A stretch of DNA of 64,000 nt from Marinomonas algarum (GCF_020532605.1 NZ_JAJATW010000013.1:30725-94724), one strand, 5' to 3'; positions 25,811 to 36,361 are shown, numbered from the stretch's first letter. The notes: generated by a model from the sequence alone, not told the origin. A program made the numbers and translations.

Positions 25811-28051
25811 TTAGGATGTCTCTTGGGAATTGTGTTGTGATTCAATCAAGGTGGCTAATAAACTTTCGGCCTGCACGAGTTGCTGTTGAGCCGCTTCAAT
25901 GTCCTTTGACACCGTTTCGGCGTCTTCCGGTGAGCTCGCTAAACGTTTGTTAAGTTTGTTTATTTTTGCCTTGGCAAGCGCCACTGCGATTTTCTCTTTT
26001 TTGACCTGACTGGCAAGGTCTAATTGTGCGGCGGATACGGCCGGTTTTTGTTCCGTTGGCGGCGTTGAGGGTGATGGATTGTCTAATACTTTTTCGAGCT
26101 CATCGGCGCGTTTTTTGGCGTCTGCAAGTTGTTGACGAATCGCGTCTACTTCTGGTGCTTGCAGTTCTTCTGCTTTTTTCAGCGCTTTTTCAACCTTTTT
26201 AACCGCTGCTTTTGCAATGGCGGCATCGATCTTGGCCTTTTTCAGCGCATCATTAGCCGGCGCTTTTGCTTTCTCGACGGAGTTGTCTGGTGTATCACTG
26301 GGCTTTTTGGTCGGGTTGGCCTTGACCGCTTTCGCCAGTTCGGTTTCCAGTTCGACTAAGGCTTTTTCCTGTTCAGAGACATGCAGCTGTAGGGCTGAAA
26401 TGTCTTCAAGTCGTTCATCTTCCTGTGCTTCTACTAGCTGTTTTTGTAATTTTTTCAGCTTGGATTTACCAATGGCTACATCCACTTTCAGCTTCTTAGT
26501 GGTGTCATTGATTTGAGGCGCGGCTTCACTGTTGCTTGCATTGAGTGCCGATTTTTCCGTGGTTTTTGTTGCTGGCGCTGTTTTCTTCGTTTGAACGGCT
26601 TTGCTGGCCGAGGCCTGTTGACGCGCTAGGCGTTTTGCTTCTTTTTCAGCTGCTTCTGCATCTTGTCGCGCCTTACGTGCTTCAAAACGTTGTTTTGCCA
26701 GATCTGACTTGACGGCGGCTTCGCGAGCATCCCGAATACTGCTTTTGGTATGACGGTAGTATTGCACAAGGGGAATGCTGCTCGGGCAAACGTAAGAACA
26801 GGCGCCGCATTCAATGCAGTCAAAAAGATTGTAATGCTCGGCTTTTTCGAGCTCCTGGCTTTTACTAAACCAGAGTAATTGTTGTGGTAACAGACTGGCG
26901 GGGCACGCTTGTTCACACATACCACAGCGGATGCAGGCTTGTTCTGGCGCTGGCGCGGGTAATTCTTTTTTGTTGGCGGCTAAGATACAGTTTGTTGTTT
27001 TAACAATCGGTACCGCAGCAGAATCGAGTGTATAGCCCATCATGGGGCCGCCAATAATTAAGCGGTTTAACTGCTTCTCTTGTAGGTCGGCGTAGGCTAA
27101 CAAGTGCGCAACGGGCGTACCAAGCAAGACATCGACGTTTTGAGGGGCGTTTAAGGCTTTTCCCGTCAAGGTGGTAATACGGGAAATGAGGGGTTTGCCT
27201 AAGTAGACGGCTTCGTAGCCGGCGACGCAGGTACCGACGTTTTGACATAGAATGCCGATGTCTGCAGGGTACTGTCCACTGGGCACTTCTTGACCGGTTA
27301 ACAGTTGAATAAGCTGTCTTTCGCCGCCAGAAGGGTACTTAGTCGGCACGACAACCAGTTGTATCTTGCTGTTACATTCAGTCAGGGTTTTGTTTAATGC
27401 CGCGATGGCAGTGGGCTTGTTATCTTCAATGCCGATCGTAACCTGCTCGGCTTGAACCAGATGTTGGAACAGCTCAATACCCAATACCAATTCGCGTGTT
27501 TTTTCACGTATTAAGGTGTCATCAGAGGTGATATAGGGCTCACATTCTGCGGCGTTAATAATAAAGTGTGATAAGGGCTTTTTATGTGCCCCTTGCAGTT
27601 TCACTTGAGTAGGAAAGCCTGCTCCACCCATGCCCACTATGCCCATATCGGCCAAGTGAGAAATTACCTCGGTGGCATCGAGTTGTTGCCAGTTGGGGAG
27701 GGGTTTGAGTTCTGTCCAGGTTTCTTTGCCATCGGGTTGCAAGACAATGCACAAATCACTCAGGCCAGAGGGGTGAGCAATAGGACGTGACTCAATGGCC
27801 GTAATAGTGCCCGACGTGGGAGCATGCAAATGGCTACTCAACAAACCATTATTTGCTGCAATAGGCGCACCTTTTAAGACCTGATCGCCTATGGCGACAA
27901 GTGGAACAGACGCTTGGCCTATGTGTTGGCTCAGCGGCAGAATTAACTCTTTTGGTAGACTTGGCTTCCCCAAAGGTAACTGCAAGGATTGTGTTTTATT
28001 TTCTTCTGGATGAATGCCGCCATGAAAAGAGAATACCTGTGCTGTTTGCAT
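25811..28051 (-). CDS. rnfC: Electron transport complex subunit RnfC (RsxC) with long repeat tail
   Basis: 746 residues. The N-terminal part has the NADH/FMN-binding glycine loop GMGGAGFPTQVKL (about 140-152), and the 250-310 region matches the NuoF-like fold. Two ferredoxin-type 4Fe-4S sets follow: CIRCGMCEQACP (373-384) and CIECGACSYVCP (412-423). From about 440 the chain becomes a charged Ala/Lys/Glu helix region with three related repeats (about 518-575, 603-657, 682-736), each beginning with an A-I/V-A-K-x-K/A-x-K-K/N-L/V-like motif. Tails of this kind occur in gammaproteobacterial RnfC and vary in length. The gene overlaps rnfB by one base. Confidence 0.95.
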   Translation of the reverse strand: MQTAQVFSFHGGIHPEENKTQSLQLPLGKPSLPKELILPLSQHIGQASVPLVAIGDQVLKGAPIAANNGLLSSHLHAPTSGTITAIESRPIAHPSGLSDLCIVLQPDGKETWTELKPLPNWQQLDATEVISHLADMGIVGMGGAGFPTQVKLQGAHKKPLSHFIINAAECEPYITSDDTLIREKTRELVLGIELFQHLVQAEQVTIGIEDNKPTAIAALNKTLTECNSKIQLVVVPTKYPSGGERQLIQLLTGQEVPSGQYPADIGILCQNVGTCVAGYEAVYLGKPLISRITTLTGKALNAPQNVDVLLGTPVAHLLAYADLQEKQLNRLIIGGPMMGYTLDSAAVPIVKTTNCILAANKKELPAPAPEQACIRCGMCEQACPASLLPQQLLWFSKSQELEKAEHYNLFDCIECGACSYVCPSSIPLVQYYRHTKSSIRDAREAAVKSDLAKQRFEARKARQDAEAAEKEAKRLARQQASASKAVQTKKTAPATKTTEKSALNASNSEAAPQINDTTKKLKVDVAIGKSKLKKLQKQLVEAQEDERLEDISALQLHVSEQEKALVELETELAKAVKANPTKKPSDTPDNSVEKAKAPANDALKKAKIDAAIAKAAVKKVEKALKKAEELQAPEVDAIRQQLADAKKRADELEKVLDNPSPSTPPTEQKPAVSAAQLDLASQVKKEKIAVALAKAKINKLNKRLASSPEDAETVSKDIEAAQQQLVQAESLLATLIESQHNSQETS

Positions 28052-28647
28052 TATTGAGATACCTCCGTAGATCGGTCGGTTGCAATGATATTAAGAGACT
28101 GTGCTGCTACGCCTTGGGGTTTATCCCAAGACCAGTTTTTTGCTGTAATACCAACATCCACCATATCGATACAGTCGACAGGGCAGGGCTCAACGCAAAG
28201 GTCGCAACCGGTACATTCATCGGCAATCACGGTGTGCATTTGTTTTGCGGCACCCAAAATAGCATCCACTGGGCAGGCCTGGATGCATTTTGTACAACCG
28301 ATGCATTCATCTTCACGAATAACGGCAACACGTTGCGCGGTTTCGGTACCATGGTCTCCGTCTAGCGGGATGGCTTCCACATCGAGCAAATCGGCTAAGG
28401 CTTGAATGGTCGCTTGTCCGCCTGGTGGGCAGTGGTTGATGGCTTCGCCGTTTGAGATCGCTTCGGCATAAGGTCGACACCCCGGGTGACCACATTGGCC
28501 ACATTGAGTCTGAGGCAGCAATGCATCAATCTGGTCAACGATAGGATCGCCTTCCACATGAAAACGCACTTTGGCGTAGCCTAAGATGCCACCAAAAATA
28601 AGTGATAGAACAACAAGAATGCCAATGGCCAATAAGACAGTAAACAT
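28051..28647 (-). CDS. rnfB: Electron transport complex subunit RnfB (RsxB)
   Basis: 198 residues with an N-terminal membrane anchor ([23 protein letters not shown]). An Fe-S motif [16 protein letters not shown] follows, then two ferredoxin sets [16 protein letters not shown] and [16 protein letters not shown]. It is the electron-wire subunit that faces ferredoxin. It lies 8 bases after rnfA. Confidence 0.96.
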   Translation of the reverse strand: MFTVLLAIGILVVLSLIFGGILGYAKVRFHVEGDPIVDQIDALLPQTQCGQCGHPGCRPYAEAISNGEAINHCPPGGQATIQALADLLDVEAIPLDGDHGTETAQRVAVIREDECIGCTKCIQACPVDAILGAAKQMHTVIADECTGCDLCVEPCPVDCIDMVDVGITAKNWSWDKPQGVAAQSLNIIATDRSTEVSQ

Positions 28648-28655
28648 ATTGGCTC

Positions 28656-29237
28656 CTAAATCTGTACAAGGGCAGTAAAGCCCATGAAAGCAAGGGCCAT
28701 CAGCCCAGCAGTGATCATACCGATGGCGGAACCACGAAACACAACGGGCACATCCGCTACGTTAATGCGTTCACGCATGGCAGAGAAAAGAATGAGGACA
28801 AAAGAAAAACCGACCGCGGCACCAAATCCATAGAGGATCGATTCAACAAAGCCGTTTTGTTTACTGATGTTCTGTAAAGCCACACCCAGTACCGCACAAT
28901 TTGTTGTGATTAAAGGTAAGAAAATGCCGAGTACTCGATAGAGTAGAGGGCTGGTTTTATGAACAACCATTTCTGTAAATTGCACAACGACGGCAATCAC
29001 GAGAATAAAAGAAATGGTCTGCAAATATTCCAAACCAAAGGGTTGCAGAATATAGGTATAGGTTAAGTAACTGCAAAGGCTGGATAACGTTAAAACAAAG
29101 GTGGTCGCCATTGCCATACCAATGGAAGTTTCCAGTTTTCCAGAAACACCCATAAAGGGGCAAAGCCCTAAAAACTGTACCAGTACAAAGTTGTTGACCA
29201 AAATAGTACTGACCAGTATCAGGAGATATTCAGTCAT
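28656..29237 (-). CDS. rnfA: Electron transport complex subunit RnfA (RsxA)
   Basis: 193 residues from the ATG at 29235-29237, the same length as the E. coli protein; an upstream in-frame start would add 28 polar residues not seen in the family. Six membrane helices, with the signatures [18 protein letters not shown] and [11 protein letters not shown]. It is the first gene of the rnfABCDGE-nth operon. A 19-bp perfect inverted repeat lies about 100-150 bases upstream. Confidence 0.95.
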   Translation of the reverse strand: MTEYLLILVSTILVNNFVLVQFLGLCPFMGVSGKLETSIGMAMATTFVLTLSSLCSYLTYTYILQPFGLEYLQTISFILVIAVVVQFTEMVVHKTSPLLYRVLGIFLPLITTNCAVLGVALQNISKQNGFVESILYGFGAAVGFSFVLILFSAMRERINVADVPVVFRGSAIGMITAGLMALAFMGFTALVQI

Positions 29238-29335
29238 CTCAAGTCCAAAGTATGCGGTTAATGTATGAGTCGTGAATGCATTTTTAGTGGTTTGTCGACT
29301 GTCATTCGACGATGAGGTCACTATACCTATCTTCT

Positions 29336-29384
29336 TATTCCAAATAAAACTAAATAACTGAGGTTTTTAGTTTTATTTGGAATA
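29336..29384. repeat. 19-bp perfect inverted repeat upstream of rnfA
   Basis: TATTCCAAATAAAACTAAA at 29336-29354 and its exact complement at 29366-29384, with an 11-base spacer. There is no T tail on either side. It lies between the metG terminator and the rnfA start codon. Confidence 0.8.
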
Positions 29385-29387
29385 TGT

Positions 29388-29422
29388 AAAAAGCGTTACG
29401 CTTATATCCGTCACGCTTTTTT
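29388..29422 (-). terminator. Probable terminator of metG
   Basis: AAAAAGCGT and ACGCTTTTT form a 9-bp stem with a T-rich flank, about 130 bases after the metG stop on the minus strand. Confidence 0.55.
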
Positions 29423-29552
29423 AGCTTGCTCAAAACAACGCCCATCTTGTTGAGATTTTTTCTCATTTATCAAGATGAGCTCGGTTTAGTTACGTGTTTT
29501 CGATGGTTCTAGATCAGCGTCTTTTTTTGCTAAACACTATTTTAGCCTCGTA

Positions 29553-31604
29553 TTACATGACGCGTTGACCCGGTTTCGCTCCGCTGTGCGGCTCTAACAA
29601 ATAAATGTCTTCACCGCCCGGTCCTGCTGCCAATACCATGCCTTCTGATAAGCCAAACTTCATTTTGCGTGGCGCCAAATTCGCAACCATTACCGTGTAC
29701 TTGCCTTCAAGATCTTCTGGCTTATAAGCGGATTTAATACCTGAGAAAACAGTGCGTGTTTCGCCACCAATGTCTAACGTCAATTTAAGCAGTTTGTTGG
29801 CTTTTTCTACGTGTTCCGCTTTGGCAATGAGTGCGATGCGCAAATCAACCTTGGCAAAATCATCAAAAGTGACTTCGGCTGCAAGTGGTTCTTTATCCAG
29901 TTCTGTTTCAACCGTCTTGGGTTGCGCGGCTTCTTTTGCTGCGGCTTCCGCTTCCGCTTCTTGCTTACCTTCTTCGATCATGGCGTCGATTTGAGTTTGT
30001 TCGATACGTGCCATCAAAGGCTTAAACTTATTGACGGTACGGCCAAATAACAACTCACTGCGGTTATTCCATGTTAGCTCTTTACCCAAAAAGGCTTCGG
30101 CATCTTCTACCATTTTCGGCATAACCGGCTTTAGATAAGTCGCCAAAATACTGAATAGATTCAAGGCGACAGTGCAGACCTCTTGCACTTTCGGCAAGGT
30201 CACTTCGTCTTTTGCTAACACCCAAGGGGCTTGCACCGCGATGTATTCGTTAGCAACGTCGGCAAGACGCATAATTTCACGAATCGCTTTACCATATTCG
30301 CGACTTTCAAAGTGCTCGGCGATCATATCCCCAGCGTCGACAAAAGATTGAATGATTTCTGCTTCGCTGACATGACTGGCTAATTGGCCGTCAAACTTTT
30401 TACCGATAAAACTCGCGGTTCGGCTGGCAATATTGACGACTTTGCCGACCACATCCGAGTTAACACGTTGCTGAAAATCTTGTAGGTTTAGGTCAATGTC
30501 GTCGACGCTGGCATTTAATTTGGCCGCAAAGTAGTAGCGTAAATATTGTGGATCAAGATGGTTTAAGTAAGTGCGGGCTTTCACGAAGGTGCCACGCGAC
30601 TTAGACATCTTGGTGCCATTGACCGTGACGTAACCATGGGCATTGACTTTTGTCGGTGTGCGGTAGCCGGCACAATCCAGCATTGCTGGCCAGAATAAGG
30701 CATGGAAGTTGATAATGTCTTTACCGATAAAGTGATACAACTCGGCGCTGGAATCTTTTGCCCAGTAGTCATCGAATTCTAATCCTTCGGTACGATCGCA
30801 CAAGTTTTTAAAACTTGCCATGTAACCAATAGGGGCATCTAGCCACACGTAGAAGTATTTACCGGGTGCATCAGGAATCTCAAAACCAAAATAAGGCGCA
30901 TCACGACTGATGTCCCATTCTTTGAGACCAGACTCTAACCATTCAGACAGTTTATTGGCGACTTGGTCTTGCAACGTTCCACTGCGTGTCCATTTTGCTA
31001 GGAACTCTTGGAAATCAGGCAGTTTGAAAAAGTAATGTTCAGACTCTTTTTCGATTGGCGTCGCACCGGAGTAAACAGAGCGAGGATTGATCATCTCCAT
31101 TGGCGTGTAAGTCGCAGAACAGACCTCGCAGTTATCACCGTATTGATCTTCTGCTTTGCATTTTGGGCAGGTTCCCTTAATGAACCGGTCTGCCAAAAAC
31201 ATATCTTTTTCAGGGTCATAAGCTTGCACAATAGAGCGTACAGCGATTTTGCCATTGTCACGCAGGGCAGTGTAAATACGATTGGAGAAATAGCGATTTT
31301 CTTCAGAATGCGTTGAATAGTAGTTGTCATAACCAATCAGGAAATCGTTGAAGTCCGTCATGTGTTCTTGACGAACGCCATCAATGAGTGCTTCTGAGGT
31401 TATGCCCTGCTGATCGGCTTTGATCATAATCGCGGTGCCATGTGCATCGTCTGCACAGACAGCGGTACAAAGATGGCCGCGCATTTTTTGAAAACGCACC
31501 CAGATGTCGGTTTGGATGTGTTCCAGCATATGCCCTAAATGGATGGAGCCATTAGCATAAGGTAGGGCGCTGGTGACTAAAATTTTGCGTTGCGATTGTG
31601 CCAT
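29553..31604 (-). CDS. metG: Methionyl-tRNA synthetase
   Basis: 683 residues from the ATG at 31602-31604 (MAQSQRK); the in-frame extension of 15 residues is unlike the family. HIGH-type motif IHLGHM (21-26), a zinc knuckle with CPKC and CEVC around 145-165, and KMSKSRG near 335 mark a class I enzyme. Residues of about 580-683 form a C-terminal tRNA-binding (EMAP-like) domain used for dimerisation. It charges initiator and elongator tRNAs with methionine. It is divergent from apbC, an arrangement also seen in E. coli. Confidence 0.97.
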   Translation of the reverse strand: MAQSQRKILVTSALPYANGSIHLGHMLEHIQTDIWVRFQKMRGHLCTAVCADDAHGTAIMIKADQQGITSEALIDGVRQEHMTDFNDFLIGYDNYYSTHSEENRYFSNRIYTALRDNGKIAVRSIVQAYDPEKDMFLADRFIKGTCPKCKAEDQYGDNCEVCSATYTPMEMINPRSVYSGATPIEKESEHYFFKLPDFQEFLAKWTRSGTLQDQVANKLSEWLESGLKEWDISRDAPYFGFEIPDAPGKYFYVWLDAPIGYMASFKNLCDRTEGLEFDDYWAKDSSAELYHFIGKDIINFHALFWPAMLDCAGYRTPTKVNAHGYVTVNGTKMSKSRGTFVKARTYLNHLDPQYLRYYFAAKLNASVDDIDLNLQDFQQRVNSDVVGKVVNIASRTASFIGKKFDGQLASHVSEAEIIQSFVDAGDMIAEHFESREYGKAIREIMRLADVANEYIAVQAPWVLAKDEVTLPKVQEVCTVALNLFSILATYLKPVMPKMVEDAEAFLGKELTWNNRSELLFGRTVNKFKPLMARIEQTQIDAMIEEGKQEAEAEAAAKEAAQPKTVETELDKEPLAAEVTFDDFAKVDLRIALIAKAEHVEKANKLLKLTLDIGGETRTVFSGIKSAYKPEDLEGKYTVMVANLAPRKMKFGLSEGMVLAAGPGGEDIYLLEPHSGAKPGQRVM

Positions 31605-31807
31605 TTTTGATAAGCCTGCTGGATTAAAAAAGATCGAATATTCTATCAAGAATTAGGCGCGAATGACGAACAGATAACTTGCCTAATGGATAGCCTGCTT
31701 GAACGAGAGTACCGTTATCGTTTCAAAGAAGGCGTCATTATAAGAACCAGCTTTCTGTGTGCAAGGGGTTGGCTTGCTTTTCCATCATTTGCCCCCACAC
31801 TAGAAGA

Positions 31808-31813
31808 TATAAT
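31808..31813 (+). promoter_or_regulatory. Candidate -10 element upstream of apbC
   Basis: A perfect TATAAT about 45 bases ahead of the apbC start codon. The -35 region is not convincing, so this is only a likely promoter core. Confidence 0.35.
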
Positions 31814-31858
31814 TCAGTATGTTAATGGCCTTATGTCAGGCCGTATGAGGATCTTTCC

Positions 31859-32971
31859 ATGCACTCCCACGACCATCAAACCAACACACCGTTATCTGAC
31901 GCGCAATTACAGACACAACTTGAAGCCATGATCGACGATAACCAAGGGCAAGCTTATGGCAATGTTTGGCAGGTTTTGAGTGACAGTGAACGTGTTCATG
32001 TCAAGTTGACATTAGGTTATCCAGCACAGTCTGAACAGGCGGCGTTGGAAACGAAAATCAAAGCGATTAAACACGATGGACGTGAGTTGATTCTTGATAT
32101 TGAAGCAGAGATTAAAGCACAGCCAACACAAGGTAATATCGCCGGTCTGAAGGGGGTGAAAAACATCATCGCCATTGCGTCAGGAAAAGGCGGGGTGGGT
32201 AAATCGACCACAACGGTTAACTTAGCACTGGCCATGGCCAAAGAAGGCGCGCGAGTCGGTATTTTGGACGCCGACATTTACGGTCCAAGTCAAGGCATGC
32301 TGCTGGGCTTTAAAGAGGGTACGCGACCTAAAGTGCGTGATGATAAATTTTTTATCCCACCTATGGCGTACGGTGTGCAAGTGATGTCGATGGCCTTTTT
32401 GACCACTAAGGATACGCCAGTCGTGTGGCGTGGCCCTATGGTGACAGGCGCTATGATGCAAATACTGACACAAACAGACTGGAATGAACTGGATTATCTG
32501 TTTATTGATATGCCACCCGGTACGGGCGATATTCAATTAACGTTAGCGCAAAAAGTTCCTGTGGCGGGTTCCATCATAGTAACAACACCGCAAGACATTG
32601 CGCTATTAGATGCTCGTCGTGGTATTGAAATGTTTCATAAGGTTAAGATTCCTGTATTGGGTGTAGTGGAAAATATGTCCACGCACATTTGCTCAAACTG
32701 TGGTCATCATGAGGCGATTTTTGGCGATGCAGGCGGGGCAAGTCTTGCTAAAGAATACGATGTTAATGTGCTGGGTAAGTTGCCTCTGAGCTTATCTATC
32801 CGAGAACAAAGTGATGTCGGGACACCGATAGTAGAAAATTCACCTGAGAGCGATGTTGCCTCTATTTATGGGTCGATTGCTCGTAAGCTTGGTGCTACTC
32901 TTGCCGCTCAGCAAGATCCACTTAATAGCCATTCATTCACCATGCCGACCATAGGTATGAGTGACGACTAA
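31859..32971 (+). CDS. apbC: Iron-sulfur cluster carrier protein ApbC/Mrp
   Basis: 370 residues. An N-terminal MIP18-like domain (about 15-85) precedes the P-loop ATPase with the deviant Walker A SGKGGVGKSTT (108-118). The metal site is C278-S-N-C281 (HICSNCGHH), through which dimers bind a 4Fe-4S cluster for transfer to target proteins. The His-rich start MHSHDHQ is unusual but short. dcd follows after 9 bases, so the two are probably cotranscribed. Confidence 0.95.
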   Translation: MHSHDHQTNTPLSDAQLQTQLEAMIDDNQGQAYGNVWQVLSDSERVHVKLTLGYPAQSEQAALETKIKAIKHDGRELILDIEAEIKAQPTQGNIAGLKGVKNIIAIASGKGGVGKSTTTVNLALAMAKEGARVGILDADIYGPSQGMLLGFKEGTRPKVRDDKFFIPPMAYGVQVMSMAFLTTKDTPVVWRGPMVTGAMMQILTQTDWNELDYLFIDMPPGTGDIQLTLAQKVPVAGSIIVTTPQDIALLDARRGIEMFHKVKIPVLGVVENMSTHICSNCGHHEAIFGDAGGASLAKEYDVNVLGKLPLSLSIREQSDVGTPIVENSPESDVASIYGSIARKLGATLAAQQDPLNSHSFTMPTIGMSDD

Positions 32972-32980
32972 GGAAAAACC

Positions 32981-33565
32981 ATGCGTTTGTGTGACCGAGA
33001 TATTATTAAAGCCCTTGATGAAGGTGACATTGTCATTGAGCCACGTCCTGATAACAGCGTTATTAGTGGTGTGTCTGTGGATTTACGGCTTGGTAATTCG
33101 TTTCGAGTATTTCAAGGTCACCCAGCGCCCTACCTCGATTTAAGCAGCTCAAAAGCCGATTTGAGTAAAGTGATTGAGTCGGTGATGAGCGAAGAAATTT
33201 TAGTAGACGACGGCCAGCCATTTTTTATTCATCCTGGTGAATTGGTATTAGGGGTGACAAAAGAATCGGTTACCGTACCAGACTATTTGGTTGGTTGGCT
33301 TGATGGACGCTCTTCTTTGGCGCGACTTGGTTTAATGGTGCACGTAACAGCACATCGAATTGATCCCGGTTGGAGCGGTGGTATTGTGTTGGAATTTTTG
33401 AATGGTGGTAAGCTGCCAATCGCTTTAAGTCCAGGTATGACCATAGGGGCGATTAACTTTGAAACCATGTCAGGTGCTGCTGACCGTCCTTATAACAAGC
33501 GTGCTGATGCGAAGTACAAAGATCAAACCTCTGCAGTAGGTAGCCGTATTTCCGGTGAGAATTAA
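32981..33565 (+). CDS. dcd: dCTP deaminase
   Basis: 194 residues. The family signatures are [30 protein letters not shown] and [17 protein letters not shown], the last containing the catalytic glutamate. It deaminates dCTP to dUTP, the main source of dUMP for thymidylate synthesis in enteric-type bacteria. The length fits the trimeric monofunctional enzyme, without the dUTPase function of the bifunctional form. Confidence 0.96.
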   Translation: MRLCDRDIIKALDEGDIVIEPRPDNSVISGVSVDLRLGNSFRVFQGHPAPYLDLSSSKADLSKVIESVMSEEILVDDGQPFFIHPGELVLGVTKESVTVPDYLVGWLDGRSSLARLGLMVHVTAHRIDPGWSGGIVLEFLNGGKLPIALSPGMTIGAINFETMSGAADRPYNKRADAKYKDQTSAVGSRISGEN

Positions 33566-33864
33566 AGATTTATACTACTTTTCTTATTTGAAAGGAAAAA
33601 TCCCGTTTAAATGGAAACAGGCGGGAAAGTGATCTTTTTTTTAAAATAGTCGGTCACCCTCGTAGAAAAGTGCTAAAATTGTCAAGTATCAAAGTTAACC
33701 TAATGGTCAATGTTTGCTTTTTTCTGTTCTAAAAGGGAACCTTTACCGGTTCCTAGCAATAGACGTTTGATTCCCTGTGTTAACATAATGCTTATTTAGT
33801 GCTGGTCTTGTAGTGTATTTTTTAAACGAAGCGGCACGAAATTTACTTATCTGGAAATGTTTTT
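33566..33864. other. Intergenic region after dcd
   Basis: About 300 bases. An imperfect TCCCG/CGGGA hairpin (about 33600-33628) followed by a run of eight T at 33633-33640 may end the apbC-dcd transcript. A short GGAACC/GGTTCC inverted repeat lies at 33736-33753. No gene was recognised. Confidence 0.4.
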
Positions 33865-34743
33865 ATGGACAAAAAACTGTCAACCAATTTAGCTGATGTG
33901 ATGGAGTTAATGCTTAACCCTGTCTGTGTGTTAGATCTTTCCGGAGAGTTCGTGTTTGTCAGTGCGGCATTTGAACAAATGTTTGGCTATGCGCCACAAG
34001 AAGTAATTGGTAAGCCAATGATTGATATGGTTTACCAAGAAGACAGAGCATCGACACTTAAAAAAGCAAGTGAAATCATCGTAAAAAAGATTATACCTGA
34101 GTGTGAAAACCGTTGGGTTCACAAAAATGGTCGTGTGATCAATGTATTGTGGTCGGCGAGATGGTCAGAAGAACATCAAGTCATTATTGCGGTCGCCCAC
34201 GATATTACTGAACGTAAAAAAATGGAAACGTTGTTGGCCCATGCCGCTCAACATGATGACCTGACTAAGTTACCAAATCGTACCTTATTGCTGGATCGTC
34301 TAGGAACGTCCATAACACTTGCCGATATAAAGCGTACAGACTTGTCGGTGATGTTCATTGATATTGATGGCTTTAAAGAGGTGAACGATCATCATGGGCA
34401 CACTATAGGTGATAAATTCCTGCAAAAAATTGCCAAACGATTAGCAGAATGCGTGCGCAAAACAGACACAGTGGGGCGTTTGGGCGGTGATGAGTTTTTA
34501 GTCATATTAAATGGCGCCAGCCAAGTTGACAGCATCACCATGGTAGCTGAGAAAATCCGAGCGCAATTTAGCAAAGACTTTGTTGTAGATGGCATACATT
34601 TAAAAGTGGCATCCAGCATCGGCATTGCACGCTATCCTCAAGATGGTCAACAGCCACTGGCGTTAATTCAGGCTGCAGATGAAGCCATGTACAAGGCAAA
34701 AAACAATGGTGGCGATAAAATTGTTATTGCTGCAAACACCTAG
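33865..34743 (+). CDS. PAS-GGDEF diguanylate cyclase
   Basis: 292 residues, soluble. A PAS domain covers about 10-120 (VLDLSGEFVFVSAAFEQMFGY, ending at the PAC-like AHDITERKK). The GGDEF domain covers 130-290 with the intact active-site motif GGDEF (207-211) and an inhibitory I-site RKTD (198-201) at the usual five-residue spacing. It should make c-di-GMP, subject to product inhibition. The PAS ligand is unknown. The GGDEF-domain start resembles that of the large propeller sensor at the left edge. It is monocistronic. Confidence 0.93.
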   Translation: MDKKLSTNLADVMELMLNPVCVLDLSGEFVFVSAAFEQMFGYAPQEVIGKPMIDMVYQEDRASTLKKASEIIVKKIIPECENRWVHKNGRVINVLWSARWSEEHQVIIAVAHDITERKKMETLLAHAAQHDDLTKLPNRTLLLDRLGTSITLADIKRTDLSVMFIDIDGFKEVNDHHGHTIGDKFLQKIAKRLAECVRKTDTVGRLGGDEFLVILNGASQVDSITMVAEKIRAQFSKDFVVDGIHLKVASSIGIARYPQDGQQPLALIQAADEAMYKAKNNGGDKIVIAANT

Positions 34744-34960
34744 CCTGCTCTTATCCTGTTAAACCTTTAGTAAACCTCGTTTCTATCAAAATACCGAAAA
34801 TAGTATGCCTGTATGATTTTGGTTAGAGGATTTACTTCCTTCGCACAGCATTCCGTTTTACTATCTTAAAAATTGGGTGGTCAATAGTAGGCGTAGCCCT
34901 GATGAAGTCAGTCTTGTAGGTTGGCTTTTTCGTACTCACTTAACAACATAGGAAACGATA

Positions 34961-35959
34961 ATGGCGGCTTTTGGTAGCGTGTTCATGCCTAAAATGGCAT
35001 TAACAACATTCGAAAATACTCAGTGGACAGAGACAAATATTGTCTCATCAGACAGCATTCAGCTGCATCCTGGTGCCCACGTTTTACATTACTCAAGCAC
35101 TTGTTTTGAGGGGTTGAAAGCGTTTCGTCATGCTGACGGCAGTGTGCACGTGTTTCGAATGGATCAAAACATTAAGCGTCTTGCTCAAAGTAGTCGTTTA
35201 CTGTCTTTGCCTGCCATTGATGAAGAACAAGTTTCCACGATGATTTTAGACATCATGGCTGAATACGCCAGTGATGTGCCTGAGCCACCTGGGTCTATGT
35301 ATATTCGTCCTACTCATATTGGGACAGAAGCCGCAGTAGGCAAAGCGGCGGCCCCTTCTTTGACTTCCATGTTGTATATTTTATTGTCTCCCGTTGGTGA
35401 TTACTTTACGGGTGGTGCTAAAGCGTTGCGTTTGCTGTTAGACGAAACCGGCATGCGCTGTGCGCCACACATGGGCATGATTAAAAGCGGCGGTAATTAC
35501 GCCAGCGCGTTGGGGCCGATCACGAAAGCCAAAGCAGAAGTGCAAGCAGATCAAATATTGTTTTGCCCAAATGGTGATGTTCAAGAGACAGGCGCCGCTA
35601 ATTTCCTATTAATTGATGGCAATGAAATCATCACTAAAGGGTTGGATACCAGCTTCCTACATGGTGTCACTCGTTCTTCTATTTTAACCATTGCGGCTGA
35701 TTTGGGCATGACAGTGACAGAACGAGATTTAACCGTGGCTGAACTGTTAGAACGCGCCGCGAAACCTGAGGTGGAAGCGGTGTTGTCTGGCACAGCGGCT
35801 GTATTGACATCCGTAGGCACTTTTATTCATGAAGACAAAGAGTATCAAGTTGGATCTGGTGAGCCAGGGCCTATCGCGCAAAAGCTGCGTCAAACATTAA
35901 ATGATATTCAGTGGGGCAAAACAGCGGATACCCATAATTGGTTAACAAAAGTCTGTTAA
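34961..35959 (+). CDS. ilvE: Branched-chain amino-acid aminotransferase
   Basis: 332 residues of PLP fold type IV. Recognisable parts are LHYSSTCFEGLKAFR, SMYIRPTHIG, the PLP-lysine region MIKSGGNYASAL with K175, and VQETGAANFL. This is the long BCAT type with an extended C-terminus rather than the short enterobacterial form. It transfers amino groups to the keto acids of leucine, isoleucine and valine. The ribosome site AGGAAACG is good. A terminator follows. Confidence 0.93.
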   Translation: MAAFGSVFMPKMALTTFENTQWTETNIVSSDSIQLHPGAHVLHYSSTCFEGLKAFRHADGSVHVFRMDQNIKRLAQSSRLLSLPAIDEEQVSTMILDIMAEYASDVPEPPGSMYIRPTHIGTEAAVGKAAAPSLTSMLYILLSPVGDYFTGGAKALRLLLDETGMRCAPHMGMIKSGGNYASALGPITKAKAEVQADQILFCPNGDVQETGAANFLLIDGNEIITKGLDTSFLHGVTRSSILTIAADLGMTVTERDLTVAELLERAAKPEVEAVLSGTAAVLTSVGTFIHEDKEYQVGSGEPGPIAQKLRQTLNDIQWGKTADTHNWLTKVC

Positions 35960-36005
35960 TCAGCCGATCGCTGTTTGTATTCCAAGGGAATAGTCAGTCT
36001 TCTAG

Positions 36006-36040
36006 AACGGGTTAATGCGCAGGTATTAGCCCGTTTTTTT
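36006..36040 (+). terminator. Rho-independent terminator after ilvE
   Basis: AACGGGTTAAT and ATTAGCCCGTT pair with one G-T wobble, followed by seven T. Confidence 0.85.
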
Positions 36041-36082
36041 ATGATAAGTGAAGTAACGCAAAGTAAGACAAGGAGACTTTCC

Positions 36083-36361
36083 GTGAAAGAACGTTTACAA
36101 AAATTATGTGCACCGATTTTAGGTCTATTTGAATCGCACCAAGGGGATTACGATTACAAGCCTTCGCACCGCCTGATACTGATCGTGTTGGGGTTGTTGT
36201 GTTTCTTAATTGCTGCAATTTCTCTTGCTGTTACCATGATGACCGGTGAAATGGCAGGCATTGTTCCCATTGCTTTGTTTGGTATAACAGGGGTGGTATG
36301 CGAAATTGTAGGGTTGCTAGGCAGCGATAGAGCCGTGGCAAGAATTTGGAAAAGACACTAA
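36083..36361 (+). CDS. Small two-helix membrane protein of unknown function
   Basis: 92 residues from a GTG at 36083 with AAGGAGA at ideal distance; an earlier in-frame start would read through the ilvE terminator. Two hydrophobic helices are visible (LILIVLGLLCFLIAAISLAVTMM and GIVPIALFGITGVVCEIVGLLG), with a polar N-terminus and a basic end (RIWKRH). I do not recognise a named family. The tight framing between two terminators supports a real single-gene transcript. Confidence 0.75.
   Translation: MKERLQKLCAPILGLFESHQGDYDYKPSHRLILIVLGLLCFLIAAISLAVTMMTGEMAGIVPIALFGITGVVCEIVGLLGSDRAVARIWKRH

Noticed and set aside
25811..26516. Cys/Phe-rich plus-strand frames opposite the RnfC tail
   Set aside because: They mirror the Lys/Ala/Glu repeats of rnfC; the composition is a by-product of those codons.
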